From Phallusia fumigata (lineage: Eukaryota > Chordata > Ascidiacea > Phlebobranchia > Ascidiidae), in assembly GCA_008931825.1 (NCBI GenBank), contig QXVZ01022878.1, positions 1-33,268 of the forward strand: a DNA stretch of 33,268 nucleotides, written 5' to 3'. A program made the translations under genes and the position numbers. Under the pieces are notes generated by a model. The model did no database searches. It was given only the letters and a program-made list of their open reading frames with translations, and was not told where the DNA came from. This document shows positions 9,710 to 18,040 of the stretch, in pieces (position 1 is the stretch's first letter; each line of letters opens with the position of its first letter).

Positions 9710-9794
9710 AACTTCGGACAAGGACTGGTCACTGCTTGTAGGAATACTGAGGTTTTAAAAAGGCAGCTGACTAAAACGATTCAGTGCCTAACAA
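9710..9794 (+). other. exon block C2
   Basis: Acceptor TTTTTCCCCAG, donor GTGAGT (9795). Shares CACTGCTTGTAGGAATACTG with other C blocks. Confidence 0.5.
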
Positions 9795-9885
9795 GTGAGT
9801 CGAGCACATGATCAGCAAACTTGTAAGCAGAAATAAAAGATAATGTTCTACGATTAATTGGTAAAACAAAATTTGTTTGGAAAAA

Positions 9886-9910
9886 GGCTTGACATGGTAC
9901 ACGCAATATG
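9886..9910 (+). other. decayed H3 hairpin
   Basis: AAAGGCTTGACATGGTACAC sits where H3 is expected, between C2 and D2. The loop palindrome and the 3' arm are lost. D2, just downstream, carries an internal deletion. Confidence 0.35.
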
Positions 9911-9982
9911 CAAAATGGTTTTCAACAGGCGGTGTATATAGATAATTTTGTATTTTTCTGTCTGTGGTATGTTTTGTTTCAG

Positions 9983-10055
9983 CAAATCTTGAATTTGACT
10001 CTGACAACGTGAATTCTCGGGAACTGGCGAATAATCTTGTCATTCACGACTTACA
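9983..10055 (+). other. exon block D2, internally deleted
   Basis: Acceptor TTTTGTTTCAG. Starts CAAATCTTGAATTTG like D1, but jumps from GGGAACTGG to CGAATAATCTTGTC, so the middle of D and its donor are missing. Confidence 0.35.
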
Positions 10056-10131
10056 AGTTGGTTCTTTTCAGAAATTATTTCTTTAAACCCTTCAAACATA
10101 ACAAACTTTGATCTTGTTAATTTTGTTGCAG

Positions 10132-10230
10132 ATTTTGGTCCATTTCAAACACCTCAGGAATTTCGACTCCTATTTCCTCAGGAAAGAAAACTTACAATTA
10201 TTGAAAGGCCCTTGTTTAGTGGAGCTAGGC
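10132..10230 (+). other. exon block E2, degenerate
   Basis: Acceptor TTTTGTTGCAG, start ATTTTGGTCCATTTC and AGGAATTTCGAC as in other E blocks. The usual CAAT|GTAAGT end is not present. Confidence 0.35.
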
Positions 10231-10352
10231 AGAACAAACTGTACAATTATCTCTTGTTAATAACCAAACACATTTGGTGTATTCGAATGAATAGGAAATT
10301 GTACACTTTTGTACTATTAGGCAACTTGAATCCTGTGTTAGTTTTGTTGCAG

Positions 10353-10462
10353 ATGTTTGTCCACCACCGATCGAAATGTCCAATGGATTGCCAAACTTGC
10401 AGCAGCAAAAGCATTGAACATACCAGGTACATGAACGTTATTCGAAGCATCACACACCAAAT
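10353..10462 (+). other. exon block A3
   Basis: Acceptor TTTTGTTGCAG, donor GTAAGC. 110 nt: one base short, so the first part follows the A frame and the rest runs in another open frame (ends MNVIRSITHQ). Confidence 0.45.
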
Positions 10463-10543
10463 GTAAGCAAACAAATGGGGAACAACTTTGTACGTTGTGT
10501 GTGTAAATTTTGCATGTAATTCTGATGTTTATTGTTTTTGTAG

Positions 10544-10613
10544 GCAAGCGTTACAGCGAGGGAGAAGAAACAAAAGGGCCTACGAAGCGGACAACTGACA
10601 TTTAAACGGTCAG
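10544..10613 (+). other. exon block B3
   Basis: Acceptor TTTTTGTAG, start GCAAGCGTTACAGCG, donor GTTTAA (weak). The phase-0 frame is open (starts ASVTAREKKQKGLRSGQ). The basic stretch is shared with B5 in a shifted frame. No H2 follows. Confidence 0.4.
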
Positions 10614-10680
10614 GTTTAAATCTCTTTTTATATGCAACTAATTAAACTCGCTTAATTTTTGTTGCGCTGTAGTTCCTCAG

Positions 10681-10736
10681 AACCTCCTGCTTGTAGGACA
10701 ACTAGAAAACGACAGCTGATGAAACGATTCACAGAA
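10681..10736 (+). other. exon block C3, short
   Basis: AACCTCCTGCTTGTAGG after TTCCTCAG matches the C start, with AAAACGACAGCTGATGAAACG as in C2. The donor is not clear. Confidence 0.35.
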
Positions 10737-10813
10737 TAAAACGTGAAACAAATTGTTGAAGCTCAGGAGCTTCTGTGTGGTCTGAAAAGCTTAAAGCAAA
10801 ACTTACGTTTTCG

Positions 10814-10957
10814 TGAATACTTTGCTGTTGCTGCTCCGAATAATGAACACGGTGTTGATTTTTGCAGAACTTTGCATGTTGCACTTACTATTTTGCATGC
10901 CACCTTGATGTTCCGTTGACTATTCGGTTGTCAGCATCAGTGGAAGTATCCACATCA
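10814..10957 (+). other. H4 structured intronic element, copy 2
   Basis: CGAATAAT (10837-10844) pairs with ACTATTCG (10919-10926) with one A-C mismatch. The terminal hairpin is GTGGA / TCCAC (10940-10953). Core as in copy 1. Confidence 0.6.
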
Positions 10958-11186
10958 AAACATTATTGCACCCCCCAAGCATAAACGTTTGAGGCATGTT
11001 GTAGTTTAGCTTCAAAACTAAACCCAGGTCAGCAAATTTGGGACAAATATATGCAGCAAGAATGTCATAGGCTGCACTATTATCTAATAACCTTAAACAC
11101 ATTTGCTATGTTCGATTGCATAGAAAATTTTACACTTTGAATATTAGGCTTGCTCGAACCTAATTGCTGTGTTAGTTTTGTTTCAG

Positions 11187-11296
11187 ATATCTGTCCGACA
11201 ACGTTCCGAAATATCGGATGGATTGCAAAACCTGCAGCAGCAAAAGAAGTGGAGGAATCCGGCGCATGACGTTATTTGAAGCATCACACACCAAAT
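11187..11296 (+). other. exon block A4
   Basis: Acceptor TTTGTTTCAG, donor GTAAGC. 110 nt: the A frame is open (SEISDGLQNLQQQKKWRN) until one missing base near the end shifts it to a stop. Confidence 0.45.
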
Positions 11297-11361
11297 GTAA
11301 GCAACCAACCGTAAAACGTTTTTGCGTTGTGCATGTAACAACTCTGCTGATCATTGTTTAG

Positions 11362-11520
11362 GCAATACTGTGGCGAAGAAAGGAACAAAAGGGATTACGT
11401 ATGAGACCACCTGCATTAACACAGTTAAGTTTCTGAAGCTGAAAGATGGATGCATGGCAACTGGGTTTGGAGAAGAGTTCTTCTTTCTTCGTATGGACAA
11501 GATTCGACGAAAGTCAAGCA
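11362..11520 (+). other. fused exon block B4/D4
   Basis: B start after ATTGTTTAG (GCAATACTGTGGCG), then ACAGTTAAG runs directly into the D sequence (GGCAACTGGGTTTGGAGAAG...GTCAAGCA). Donor is GTAAGT, a GT where most D copies have GC. The B/C/D introns, C and both hairpins are deleted. Confidence 0.45.
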
Positions 11521-11598
11521 GTAAGTAGATAGCCTTGTCATCCAGAATTTTCAAGGTTGTTCATTTCGGAAATCGCTCTTCCATCTAAATTGTTGCAG

Positions 11599-11701
11599 AT
11601 GTTTGTCCAACACCTTTCCGAAATATCAAATGGATTGCAAAAATGCAGCAGCAAAAGAGCTTTCCGGTGCATGACGTTGTTTGAAGCATCACAAACTAAA
11701 T
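11599..11701 (+). other. exon block A5
   Basis: Acceptor AATTGTTGCAG, donor GTAAGC. 103 nt with a deletion. The first 17 codons match the A frame; the whole block is open but ends in another phase. Confidence 0.45.
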
Positions 11702-11758
11702 GTAAGCAAACAACCGTAAAACCTTTTTTTTAAAACTCAGGTGATCATTGTTTTATAG

Positions 11759-11843
11759 GCAAGTATTACTGCGACGAAGAAAGAAACAAAAGGGCTTACG
11801 TATCAGATCACCCAGTTAAGTTTCAATAAATTTCTTCGTACAG
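11759..11843 (+). other. exon block B5 (open)
   Basis: Acceptor TTTTATAG, donor GTGCGG. Open in phase 0 (starts ASITATKKETKGLTYQ) and also rich in basic codons in phase +1 (LLRRRKKQKGLRIR). Which frame was used is uncertain. Confidence 0.45.
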
Positions 11844-11911
11844 GTGCGGTATGTAACTAATTAAACGTACTTTAAAATTTTCTGTCTTCAATCGAATTAA
11901 ACTGAACACGG

Positions 11912-11942
11912 GAGGTGGTGCAGAGTGCACGCTGACCGCCTC
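11912..11942 (+). other. H2 hairpin with GUGCAC loop
   Basis: GAGGTGGT / ACCGCCTC (8 pairs with one G-U), CAG / CTG, loop AGTGCACG (GTGCAC 11925-11930). 117 nt before the C acceptor at 12059. Confidence 0.7.
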
Positions 11943-12059
11943 TGGCACGTCAATTGTATCGATTGTCAAAGACACATTTTTTTTCTTTTAATAATTATGC
12001 ATCACTAATACTGTTACATTTCTTGCTCTTGTTTTGTTGTTTCTGCGCTTTTTTCCCAG

Positions 12060-12143
12060 AACCTTAGACCAGGAGCGGATACAATAATCACTGCTTGTAA
12101 GACTACTTGAATTTGAAGAAGGCAACGAAATAAAACAAAAGCG
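12060..12143 (+). other. exon block C5
   Basis: Acceptor TTTTTTCCCAG, donor GTAAGT at 12144. It has the C core (AATCACTGCTTGTAAGA). No H3 remains in the following intron. Confidence 0.5.
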
Positions 12144-12214
12144 GTAAGTCCAGACTGCGAATGGTTTGTAATAGGCGATTTATGGAGATAATATTGTATC
12201 TTTCTGTCTGTGAT

Positions 12215-12325
12215 ATGTTGGAAATTTGAAATCTGAATCTGAAGCTGAAAGATGGATTCATGGCAACTGGGTTTGGAGAAATGTTCTTCTTCCTTCTTCT
12301 TTTTCGATTCGACGAAGGTCAAGCA
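12215..12325 (+). other. exon block D5, acceptor unclear
   Basis: Ends GGTCAAGCA with donor GTAAGT at 12326. Shares GGCAACTGGGTTTGGAG with D4. The start is approximate because the usual TTTCAG is missing. Confidence 0.4.
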
Positions 12326-12430
12326 GTAAGTAGATAGTCTTGTCATCCAGGATTTTCAAGGTTGTTTAATTCGGAAATCTCTCTTCCAACCACCATAAGA
12401 ATGTAATGAATTCTTGTTGATTTTTGTACA

Positions 12431-12524
12431 AATCCGTTTCAGACACCACAGGAATTTCGACATGATTTCACAACAGCGGAAGCGAGATACAAGTGAACGT
12501 ATCTACAGGAACCAACTGCACAAT
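12431..12524 (+). other. exon block E5 (open)
   Basis: Donor GTAAGT. The frame is open and protein-like (VQIRFRHHRNFDMISQQ, then basic, ending YRNQLHN). The usual TTGCAG acceptor has decayed here; TTTCAG at 12450 may replace it. Confidence 0.45.
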
Positions 12525-12737
12525 GTAAGTAATCCTACAGTTAATAAAGCTGCTAGTTTTGTGGAGCTAGACAGAATGCAACCCGAAACGAATTGTTGAA
12601 GCCAAATCCGTATTGTGCACGTTGTTAAAATATCGGCATACGCAATTTGTGAATTTGCAACAACCAAATAGTAGAGGTTCACAGGAGCCTATTCGTGTTA
12701 CATACATAAACTGAAAAGTAAAAGATTTACGTTTTCG

Positions 12738-12880
12738 TGAACACTTCCCTGTTGCTGCTCCGAATAATGAACCCTGTTAATTTTTGCAAAGTTATTTGCA
12801 TGTTGCACTTGCTAGTTTGCATGTCACGTATGTTTCGTTGACTATTCGGTTGCCAGCATCAGTAGAAGTGTCCACATTAA
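12738..12880 (+). other. H4 structured intronic element, copy 3
   Basis: CGAATAAT (12761-12768) / ACTATTCG (12841-12848), core conserved. The terminal hairpin is weakened (GTAGA / TCCAC). Confidence 0.55.
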
Positions 12881-13086
12881 ATTATTAACGCATTTCCCAA
12901 GTATATATAATCGTTTAAACACATAATAGTTTAGCTTCAAAACTAAACCCGGGTCATCAAATTTGGGACAAATATATGCAGCAAGAATGTCATAGGCTGC
13001 ACTATTATCTAACAACCTTAAACACATTTGCTATGTTCAAATATTTGGCTTGCTCGAACTTAATTGCTGTATTAGTTTTGTTTCAG

Positions 13087-13197
13087 ATATCTGTGCGACA
13101 ACGTTCCGAAATATCAGATGGATCGCAAAACCTGCTGCACGAAAAACAATGGAGCTTTTCGGTGCATGAACGTTGTTTGAAGCATCGCAAACTTAAT
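13087..13197 (+). other. exon block A6 (open, phase 0-0)
   Basis: 111 nt, acceptor TTTGTTTCAG, donor GTAAGC. Fully open in the A frame (SEISDGSQNLLHEKQW...). Confidence 0.55.
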
Positions 13198-13265
13198 GTA
13201 AGCAAACAACCGTAAAACCTTTTTGGGTTCTGCGTGTAAAAACTCTGGTGATCATTGTTTTATAG

Positions 13266-13360
13266 GGAAGTATTACTGCGACGAAGAAACAAACAAAAGG
13301 GATAACGAATCAGATAACCTGCATTTACACAGTTAAGTTTCAATAAATTTCTTCGTACAG
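13266..13360 (+). other. exon block B6
   Basis: Acceptor TTTTATAG, donor GTACAG. It starts GGAAGTATTACTGC. Phase 0 is open for about 27 codons (GSITATKKQTKGITNQ...) before a stop near the end. Confidence 0.45.
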
Positions 13361-13427
13361 GTACAGTATGTAACTAATTAAACGTAATTTAAAATTTCTG
13401 TCATCTAACGAATTAAACTTAATGCGG

Positions 13428-13458
13428 GATGTGGTACAGTGTGCACGCTGACCGCCTC
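13428..13458 (+). other. H2 hairpin with GUGCAC loop
   Basis: GATGTGGT / ACCGCCTC (7 of 8), CAG / CTG, loop TGTGCACG (GTGCAC 13441-13446). Confidence 0.65.
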
Positions 13459-13564
13459 TTGTACTCCATATGTATTCCTTGTCAAAAACCCTTTTTGTTA
13501 ATAATTATGCATCACTAATATCGTTATATTTCTTGCTTTGTTGTTTCTGCGCTTTTTTCTCCAG

Positions 13565-13658
13565 AACCTCAGAGCAGCACTGGATACAATGAACAATCAC
13601 TGCTTGTGGGAATAATAAGACTTAAAGAGGACAAATGAAACAATTCAATACTTACGCG
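13565..13658 (+). other. exon block C6
   Basis: Acceptor TTTTCTCCAG, donor GTGCTC. Phase 1 is open for 24 codons (EPQSSTGYNEQSLLVGIIRL...) and then stops. Confidence 0.5.
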
Positions 13659-13712
13659 GTGCTCGAGAACATTGCCAGCAAACGATTGTAAGCTGAAACT
13701 AGTTTTATTGTT

Positions 13713-13746
13713 GAAGGCTAAACAGGGTGCACACTGTTTCGCCTTC
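13713..13746 (+). other. H3 hairpin with GUGCAC loop
   Basis: GAAGGCTAAACAG / CTGTTTCGCCTTC, 12 of 13 pairs, loop GGTGCACA (GTGCAC 13727-13732). Confidence 0.7.
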
Positions 13747-13811
13747 GCGATATACAATATGCGACATGGTTTACAGTAGGCGGTGTATAGAGATGGTTTT
13801 GCATTTTTCTG

Positions 13812-13883
13812 ATGCTGACAACATAAACTGGAATTGGAGAAGAGTTCTTCCGTCGTATGGACAAGATTGGACGAAGTTAAGCA
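13812..13883 (+). other. exon block D6, 5' part lost
   Basis: Keeps the WRRVLPSYGQDWTK frame and ends at the GC donor GCAAGA (13884). The usual acceptor and first third of D are deleted. Confidence 0.4.
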
Positions 13884-13972
13884 GCAAGAGGAAATCCTGT
13901 CATCTACATCGAACGATGAAAAAAAGTTCGGTACGAATAAAACGAGTTTTGATCTTGTTGATTTTGTTCCAG

Positions 13973-14071
13973 ATTTTTTGTTCAATCTGTTTCAAACACC
14001 ACACGAATTTCGACACGAATTCACAACAGTGGATGCGAGATGCAAGTCAACTAAGGAAGCAACTGCTCAAT
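13973..14071 (+). other. exon block E6 (open, phase 0-0)
   Basis: 99 nt, acceptor TTTTGTTCCAG, donor GTAGGT. Open in phase 0, ending SQQWMRDASQLRKQLLN. E and A both start I-x-V/C-x and end in Asn at the splice site, so they appear to be sister exons. Confidence 0.55.
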
Positions 14072-14166
14072 GTAGGTAAACTCAGAATTAACAAACTCAC
14101 GTGTTTTTCCACTCTGAATATTAGACTTGCTCGAACTTATTTGCTGTGTTGTTAGTTTTGTTGCAG

Positions 14167-14279
14167 ATATCTGTCCAACACCCTTTCGCAATATCAAATA
14201 GATTGCAAAACCTGCGGCAGCAAGGGCAATGAACGTATCCGGTATACATCAACGTTATTCGGAACATCGCTCACCAAAT
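14167..14279 (+). other. exon block A7, decayed
   Basis: Acceptor TTTTGTTGCAG. The donor has changed from GTAAGC to ATAAGC, and the A frame has a stop. Confidence 0.4.
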
Positions 14280-14345
14280 ATAAGCAAACAGAGGTAAAAC
14301 TCCTATTTGTTAAGCGTGTTTAAATTTTGCTTATGGTTTTTATAG

Positions 14346-14431
14346 GCAAGTGTTACTGCTACGAAGAAACAAACAAACGGGATTACGAATTAAAATCGGT
14401 ATTTACAAGTTAAATGAATTTATTCCTGCAG
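14346..14431 (+). other. exon block B7
   Basis: Acceptor TTTTTATAG, start GCAAGTGTTACTGC. The expected donor position reads TTACAT, so the donor is lost. Confidence 0.4.
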
Positions 14432-14493
14432 TTACATGTAACTAATTAAACGTAATTTAAATTTCTGTCTTGTAACGATATAAACTAAATACG

Positions 14494-14524
14494 GAGGTGG
14501 TACAGAGTGCACGCTGACCACCTC
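14494..14524 (+). other. H2 hairpin with GUGCAC loop
   Basis: GAGGTGGT / ACCACCTC, 8 perfect pairs, bulged A, CAG / CTG, loop AGTGCACG (GTGCAC 14507-14512). The best H2 of this subtype. Confidence 0.75.
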
Positions 14525-14629
14525 TGGTTCGCCAATTGCATTGATTGTCCTAAACACAGTTTTTCAAAAACTATGCATCACTAATATCGTTATATTTCTT
14601 GCTTTGTTGTTTCTGCGATTTTTTCTTAG

Positions 14630-14723
14630 AACCTTGAATCAGCACTGGATTCAAGAGACAATCACAGCTTGTAAGAATACTGGGATTTGAAGAGGACAAA
14701 TAAAACAGTTCAATGCTTAAGCG
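14630..14723 (+). other. exon block C7
   Basis: Acceptor TTTTTCTTAG, donor GTGAGT. Core CAATCACAGCTTGTAAGAAT. A stop sits near the start in phase 1, after which the frame is open (ISTGFKRQSQLVRILGFEED). Confidence 0.5.
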
Positions 14724-14787
14724 GTGAGTCGACTTATTGCCAGTAAACGATTGTAAGCTTAAGTTAGTTGAACAAATTTTTTGGGTG

Positions 14788-14819
14788 AGGGCTGGACAGG
14801 GTGCACACTGTTTAGCCTT
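14788..14819 (+). other. H3 hairpin with GUGCAC loop
   Basis: AGGGCTGGACAG / CTGTTTAGCCTT: 12 consecutive pairs including G-U, loop GGTGCACA (GTGCAC 14801-14806). GG here pairs with TT where other copies have AA/TT. Confidence 0.75.
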
Positions 14820-14899
14820 TGCGGTATTGCGAAATGGTTTGCAATAGGTGCATAGAGATGACTTTGTGTTATTTTGTTTGTGGTATGTTTCTTTTTGAG

Positions 14900-14999
14900 G
14901 AAATGTTTTGACTGTGCCGCTAACAACGTGAACTCGTGGAAACTGGGTTTGGAGGAGAATACTTCATTCGTATGGACAAGATTGGACGAAAGTCCAGCA
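14900..14999 (+). other. exon block D7
   Basis: The acceptor has changed to TTTTTGAG. The GC donor GCAAGA (15000) is retained. Shares CTAACAACGTGAACTC and the TATGGACAAGATTGGACG end. Confidence 0.4.
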
Positions 15000-15056
15000 G
15001 CAAGAGGATAATCTTGTTATCCAGGAATTTCCATTTTGTTGAATTCTGAGTTTGCT

Positions 15057-15120
15057 TTTCTAATTCACAACATCGGAACGAGATGCAAGTCAACGTGTCC
15101 ACAGGAACCAACTGCTCAAT
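15057..15120 (+). other. exon block E7, truncated
   Basis: Donor GTAAGT at 15121. The second half of E is open (reads RDASQRVHRNQLLN). The acceptor and first half are missing. Confidence 0.4.
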
Positions 15121-15185
15121 GTAAGTAAACTTACAATTAATGAAGGCGCTTGTTATGGTTGAAGCTAAATCAGTATGATGGATTG

Positions 15186-15225
15186 TTCGGATGTCGGCAT
15201 CAGTTAAAGTGTACACATTAAAATT
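15186..15225 (+). other. H4 remnant
   Basis: Only the 3' end is left (TGTCGGCATCAGTTAAAGTGTACACATTAAAAT), just before block A8. Confidence 0.4.
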
Positions 15226-15348
15226 TCAATGCATAATATTTTAAACACGTTGTAGTTCAGCTTCAAAACTAAACTTAAACACATTTGATATATTCGAGTG
15301 CGTAGGAATTGCACCAATTTAAATGATGTGTTGATAGTCTTGTTGCAG

Positions 15349-15459
15349 ATATCTGTTCAACACCTTTACGAAATATCAAATGAATTACAAAACCTGCTAC
15401 AGCAAAAGCAAAGGAGGAATTCGGTACATGAACGTTATTCGAAGCACCACACACCAAAT
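15349..15459 (+). other. exon block A8 (open, phase 0-0)
   Basis: 111 nt, acceptor CTTGTTGCAG, donor GTAGGT. Fully open in the A frame (YEISNELQNLLQQKQRRN). B and H2 are missing after it; C follows directly. Confidence 0.55.
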
Positions 15460-15526
15460 GTAGGTAAATAACAGTAAAACACTTTTTGCGTAAAATGTTT
15501 GTTGTTCCTGCGCTTTTTTTCTTTAG

Positions 15527-15610
15527 CACATTTGGCCAGCACTGACCACAGGAGACCATTTACTGCTTACTTTCAAATGGGATATAAAAGAACAGACGAT
15601 GAAAACAACT
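15527..15610 (+). other. exon block C8, degenerate
   Basis: Acceptor TTTTTCTTTAG. CCAGCACTGACCACAGGAGACC matches C. The donor is unclear. Confidence 0.35.
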
Positions 15611-15664
15611 CGGTGCTAAACAAATGTTCTACGATCTATTGGTAAAACAAAGTTTGTTTAGGTA

Positions 15665-15698
15665 AAAGACTAAACAGGGTGCACACTGGTTCGCCTTT
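15665..15698 (+). other. H3 hairpin with GUGCAC loop
   Basis: AAAGACTAAACAG / CTGGTTCGCCTTT, 10 of 13 pairs, loop GGTGCACA (GTGCAC 15679-15684). 85 nt before the D acceptor. Confidence 0.65.
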
Positions 15699-15783
15699 GC
15701 AATATATAAGAGAAATGGTTTGCAATAGCCGGTGTAAAGAGATGAATTGTTACTTTTCTGTCTTTGGTGTGTTTTTGTTTTAG

Positions 15784-15889
15784 GAACTTCCATAACTGAC
15801 CACTGAGTAAGCGAACTTTTGGCAACTTGGATTGGAGGCGAGTTCTTCTTCCTTCGTATAGACAACTTTCTGTTCATGATTGTCAAGCA
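15784..15889 (+). other. exon block D8
   Basis: Acceptor TTTTTGTTTTAG, GC donor GCAAGC (15890). The sequence just past this donor closely matches the terminal block at 32663. Confidence 0.45.
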
Positions 15890-16045
15890 GCAAGCGGATA
15901 ATCTTGTCATCCTGGACTTCTCTCATTTCATCCATTTGAGAAATTGCTCTATACGGTATACCATGCTAACTACATATACATCGAACGATGTACAACAAAT
16001 TCGGTGCAAATTCAACGAGTTTTGATCTTCTCGATTTTGATGCAG

Positions 16046-16125
16046 ATTTTTGTCCAAATCGGTTTCAAACACCACATTCTCATCAGTGGAATCGAGATAC
16101 CAGGAAACACATGCTCATGCTCAAT
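16046..16125 (+). other. exon block E8
   Basis: Acceptor TTTTGATGCAG, donor GTACGT. 80 nt. It starts IFVQIGFKHH in phase 0; a deletion then shifts the frame. Confidence 0.45.
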
Positions 16126-16460
16126 GTACGTAGACTTATTCTAAAGGCGCGTGTTTAGTGGAGTTGATCAGAATACAACCCAAACCAAATTGTTGAAGCT
16201 TCGTCTTACTTTAAATATCGTTAAAATTGGTAGTCATATTTGCCGCAGGTTTGCTAATGTGTGCACTGTGCAGCAACTTTATTTTATTCGTTTTCATTAT
16301 TAGTCCTGATACGCTGCGGTGTGGTACTCATCGACATGTTTTACGAGGAATAAGGAAAAAGCCACCTCTCTAGACTTTTGTGTTCTTATTCAAGCCAGTG
16401 TACTATCCATTGTGTTCTGCCTTAAATTGTTTTACATAATTTCATGCATTCGCTTCTTAG
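16126..16460 (+). other. intronic stretch with conserved block K, copy 1
   Basis: From about 16345 it matches the stretch found upstream of later X blocks (AGCCACCTCTCTAGACTTTTG, then CAGTGTACTATCCATTGTG). A GTGCAC at 16261-16266 sits between TTGCT and AGCAA (5 bp, 16-nt loop), a doubtful hairpin relative. Confidence 0.35.
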
Positions 16461-16512
16461 GAAATGGACTGAGACGGCAAATAAGAAAACAGAAGCAACC
16501 TGCATTTTTGGA
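16461..16512 (+). other. exon block X1
   Basis: Acceptor TTCTTAG, donor probably GTTAAG. Phase +2 is open and basic (NGLRRQIRKQKQPAFL). X is the unit 2-type partner of B. Confidence 0.5.
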
Positions 16513-16554
16513 GTTAAGTTAAAGTTGACACATGTTTATGTCTTCATAATGTAA

Positions 16555-16590
16555 CAGGGGTGGTTAAGAGTGAACGCTTGACCACTCCTG
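16555..16590 (+). other. H2 hairpin, loop changed to GUGAAC
   Basis: CAGGGGTGGT / ACCACTCCTG (10 pairs) plus TAAG / CTTG. The loop is AGTGAACG, one base from the palindrome. The inner helix differs fully from CAG / CTG of unit 1, yet pairs. Confidence 0.65.
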
Positions 16591-16688
16591 CTTTACATTA
16601 TTTCCTCCATCAAACTTCGATAAGTTCTATGCATAATTAAAAACAGCGAACATTTTTAACGTTGACTTTTCTGCTTTTTTTCCATTAG

Positions 16689-16755
16689 AACTCGATTTCA
16701 GAAGACCCTTATTGGATGTAGAACTGCAGGGATCGGACAGCTCAATGCACAACAG
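16689..16755 (+). other. exon block Y1 (open)
   Basis: Acceptor TTTTCCATTAG, donor GTAATT. Phase 1 is open: ELDFRRPLLDVELQGSDSS. It belongs to the Y family (consensus SIASRRPLLHEELLGS), partner of C. Confidence 0.5.
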
Positions 16756-16885
16756 GTAATTTATTGTTTTCAAGCACGTATTTGAATGGTCGAGAAATTC
16801 TTGTATGTATAGTTAGAAATATACGCGGTTGTTCAAGTTGCATCAATCAGTAATTAAACCTATTATCAAAAATTAAATATAATTG

Positions 16886-17031
16886 TGTAAAAACTTCCCT
16901 GTTGCTGATACGAATGGCGAGCCCCATGTTGATTTTTGCATGATGATTTGCATGTTGCACCTGCTGTTTTCCTTGTCACGTGTGTTCCGTTCAACATTCG
17001 GTTGTCAGCATCAGTGGAAGTTGCCACATTA
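16886..17031 (+). other. H4 structured intronic element, copy 4
   Basis: CGAATG (16911-16916) pairs with CATTCG (16995-17000), a covarying change from CGAATA/TATTCG. The terminal hairpin is GTGG / CCAC. Confidence 0.6.
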
Positions 17032-17271
17032 AAATATTACCCAATTCTCCCCAGCAAAACCGTTTAAATCACAAAATGCCTAAAATAAAAAAGGCGATAT
17101 AGAATAAACTGTCAGGTCATCAAACTAAGTGTGAAATAGATAGCAAAACTAGCATAAGCAATACTTTATGTCATCGCATTTGCTGCATTGAAATGCGCGA
17201 GAAACCTTAACACTTCATATTTCGTTAGGCCTGTATATTAAACTTGAATGCTGTTGTTAGTTTTGTTGCAG

Positions 17272-17379
17272 ATTTGTTTATTAAAGATGTATCCGGAATA
17301 TCAAACGGACTGGAAAAGCTACACCAACAAAAGCAATGGAGGATCTGGTTGATATGCGGAGATGCATCACATGACAAAT
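17272..17379 (+). other. exon block W1 (open)
   Basis: 108 nt, acceptor TTTTGTTGCAG, donor GTAAGT. Phase +2 is open: SGISNGLEKLHQQKQWRIW. W is the diverged form of A. Confidence 0.5.
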
Positions 17380-17422
17380 GTAAGTAAACAGTCATATTCC
17401 ATGCAAAAACGCATATTACTAC

Positions 17423-17515
17423 TAGTGATGCATCGAACCGAATAAATTAGTTTTGGACTGAAACCGAATATTCGGCAGTTTTTACCGAATCTACCGAACC
17501 ATTTGTGACAACCGA
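17423..17515. mobile_element. hAT-like terminal fragment
   Basis: TAGTGATGCATCGAACCGAA followed by repeated ACCGAAT / ATTCGG words is the usual look of one end of a hAT-type DNA transposon. I did not find the opposite end, so it appears truncated. Confidence 0.4.
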
Positions 17516-18040
17516 ACACGCAAACCCGTACGCCACGCTTTTGACACCATCACGTGATTTTGCTGCCAGGCAAACAATGTACTACAACAGGATAGTTGCG
17601 TTGTATTATTATCTTAGTTCTATGGCTTTTCAGGTTCCCCAGGCCGTCGTTGTCATCAATAATTGCCTTGGCTGTGACAACAAAATATCTGCCATCTGAC
17701 CTTTAAGCCCTTGTTTGAAAAACGAATATGGCATCAGCAATCATAAATACAGCAGCATTACAAAAATCGTGTGAGTAATGACAATTATCTATAAGGCTCG
17801 GACACTATCGCTTTTAAGCCGCTTTTGTTTTCTGTGTAAAATCACAATAAACTGAAATTGGCACTACACATAAAATTGACTAAAGTATCGAAGCTGTTGA
17901 TTCAATATGGGAGTGATCCACAATTCGCTAAAACCGCGTATTTTAAACTTTATTGCACGACCAAAAGATTTTTTTAAACACCTGCAGTCTCAACGATGCA
18001 AAAGACATCCTCCAGCTTCCGGCAAGTACTGTGATGTCAC
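17516..18040. other. spacer between unit 1 and unit 2
   Basis: No exon block or hairpin seen. AATAAA at 17846-17851 could serve as a polyadenylation signal for unit 1, but nothing else supports it. From about 17980 similarity to the region before promoter 1 begins. Confidence 0.35.

Larger units (their letters stand above)
7141..17400 (+). other. array unit 1: promoter plus tandem exon cassettes with intronic hairpins
   Basis: A plus-strand transcription unit inferred from a promoter at 7141-7380 and a long series of short exon-like blocks, each with a pyrimidine tract-AG and a GT or GC donor. Families repeat in the order [H4]-A-B-(H2)-C-(H3)-D-E about six times, with some members fused or missing. 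The unit ends in X, Y and W blocks of the type that fills unit 2. Hairpins lie in the introns B/C (H2) and C/D (H3). Several blocks have protein-like frames (A, E), but indels break the frame between copies. A protein gene with extreme exon duplication, a decayed one, or a spliced non-coding RNA all remain possible. No known family is recognised. Confidence 0.6.

Noticed and set aside
10920-13027. Similar minus-strand frames at 10920-11102 and 12842-13027
   Set aside because: They overlap duplicated H4 and flanking intron sequence; the likeness follows from DNA duplication, and other copies are not open.
13727-14155. 142-codon open frame across D6 and E6
   Set aside because: It reads through a donor, an intron and an acceptor that are conserved in sister copies; only the block parts look protein-like.
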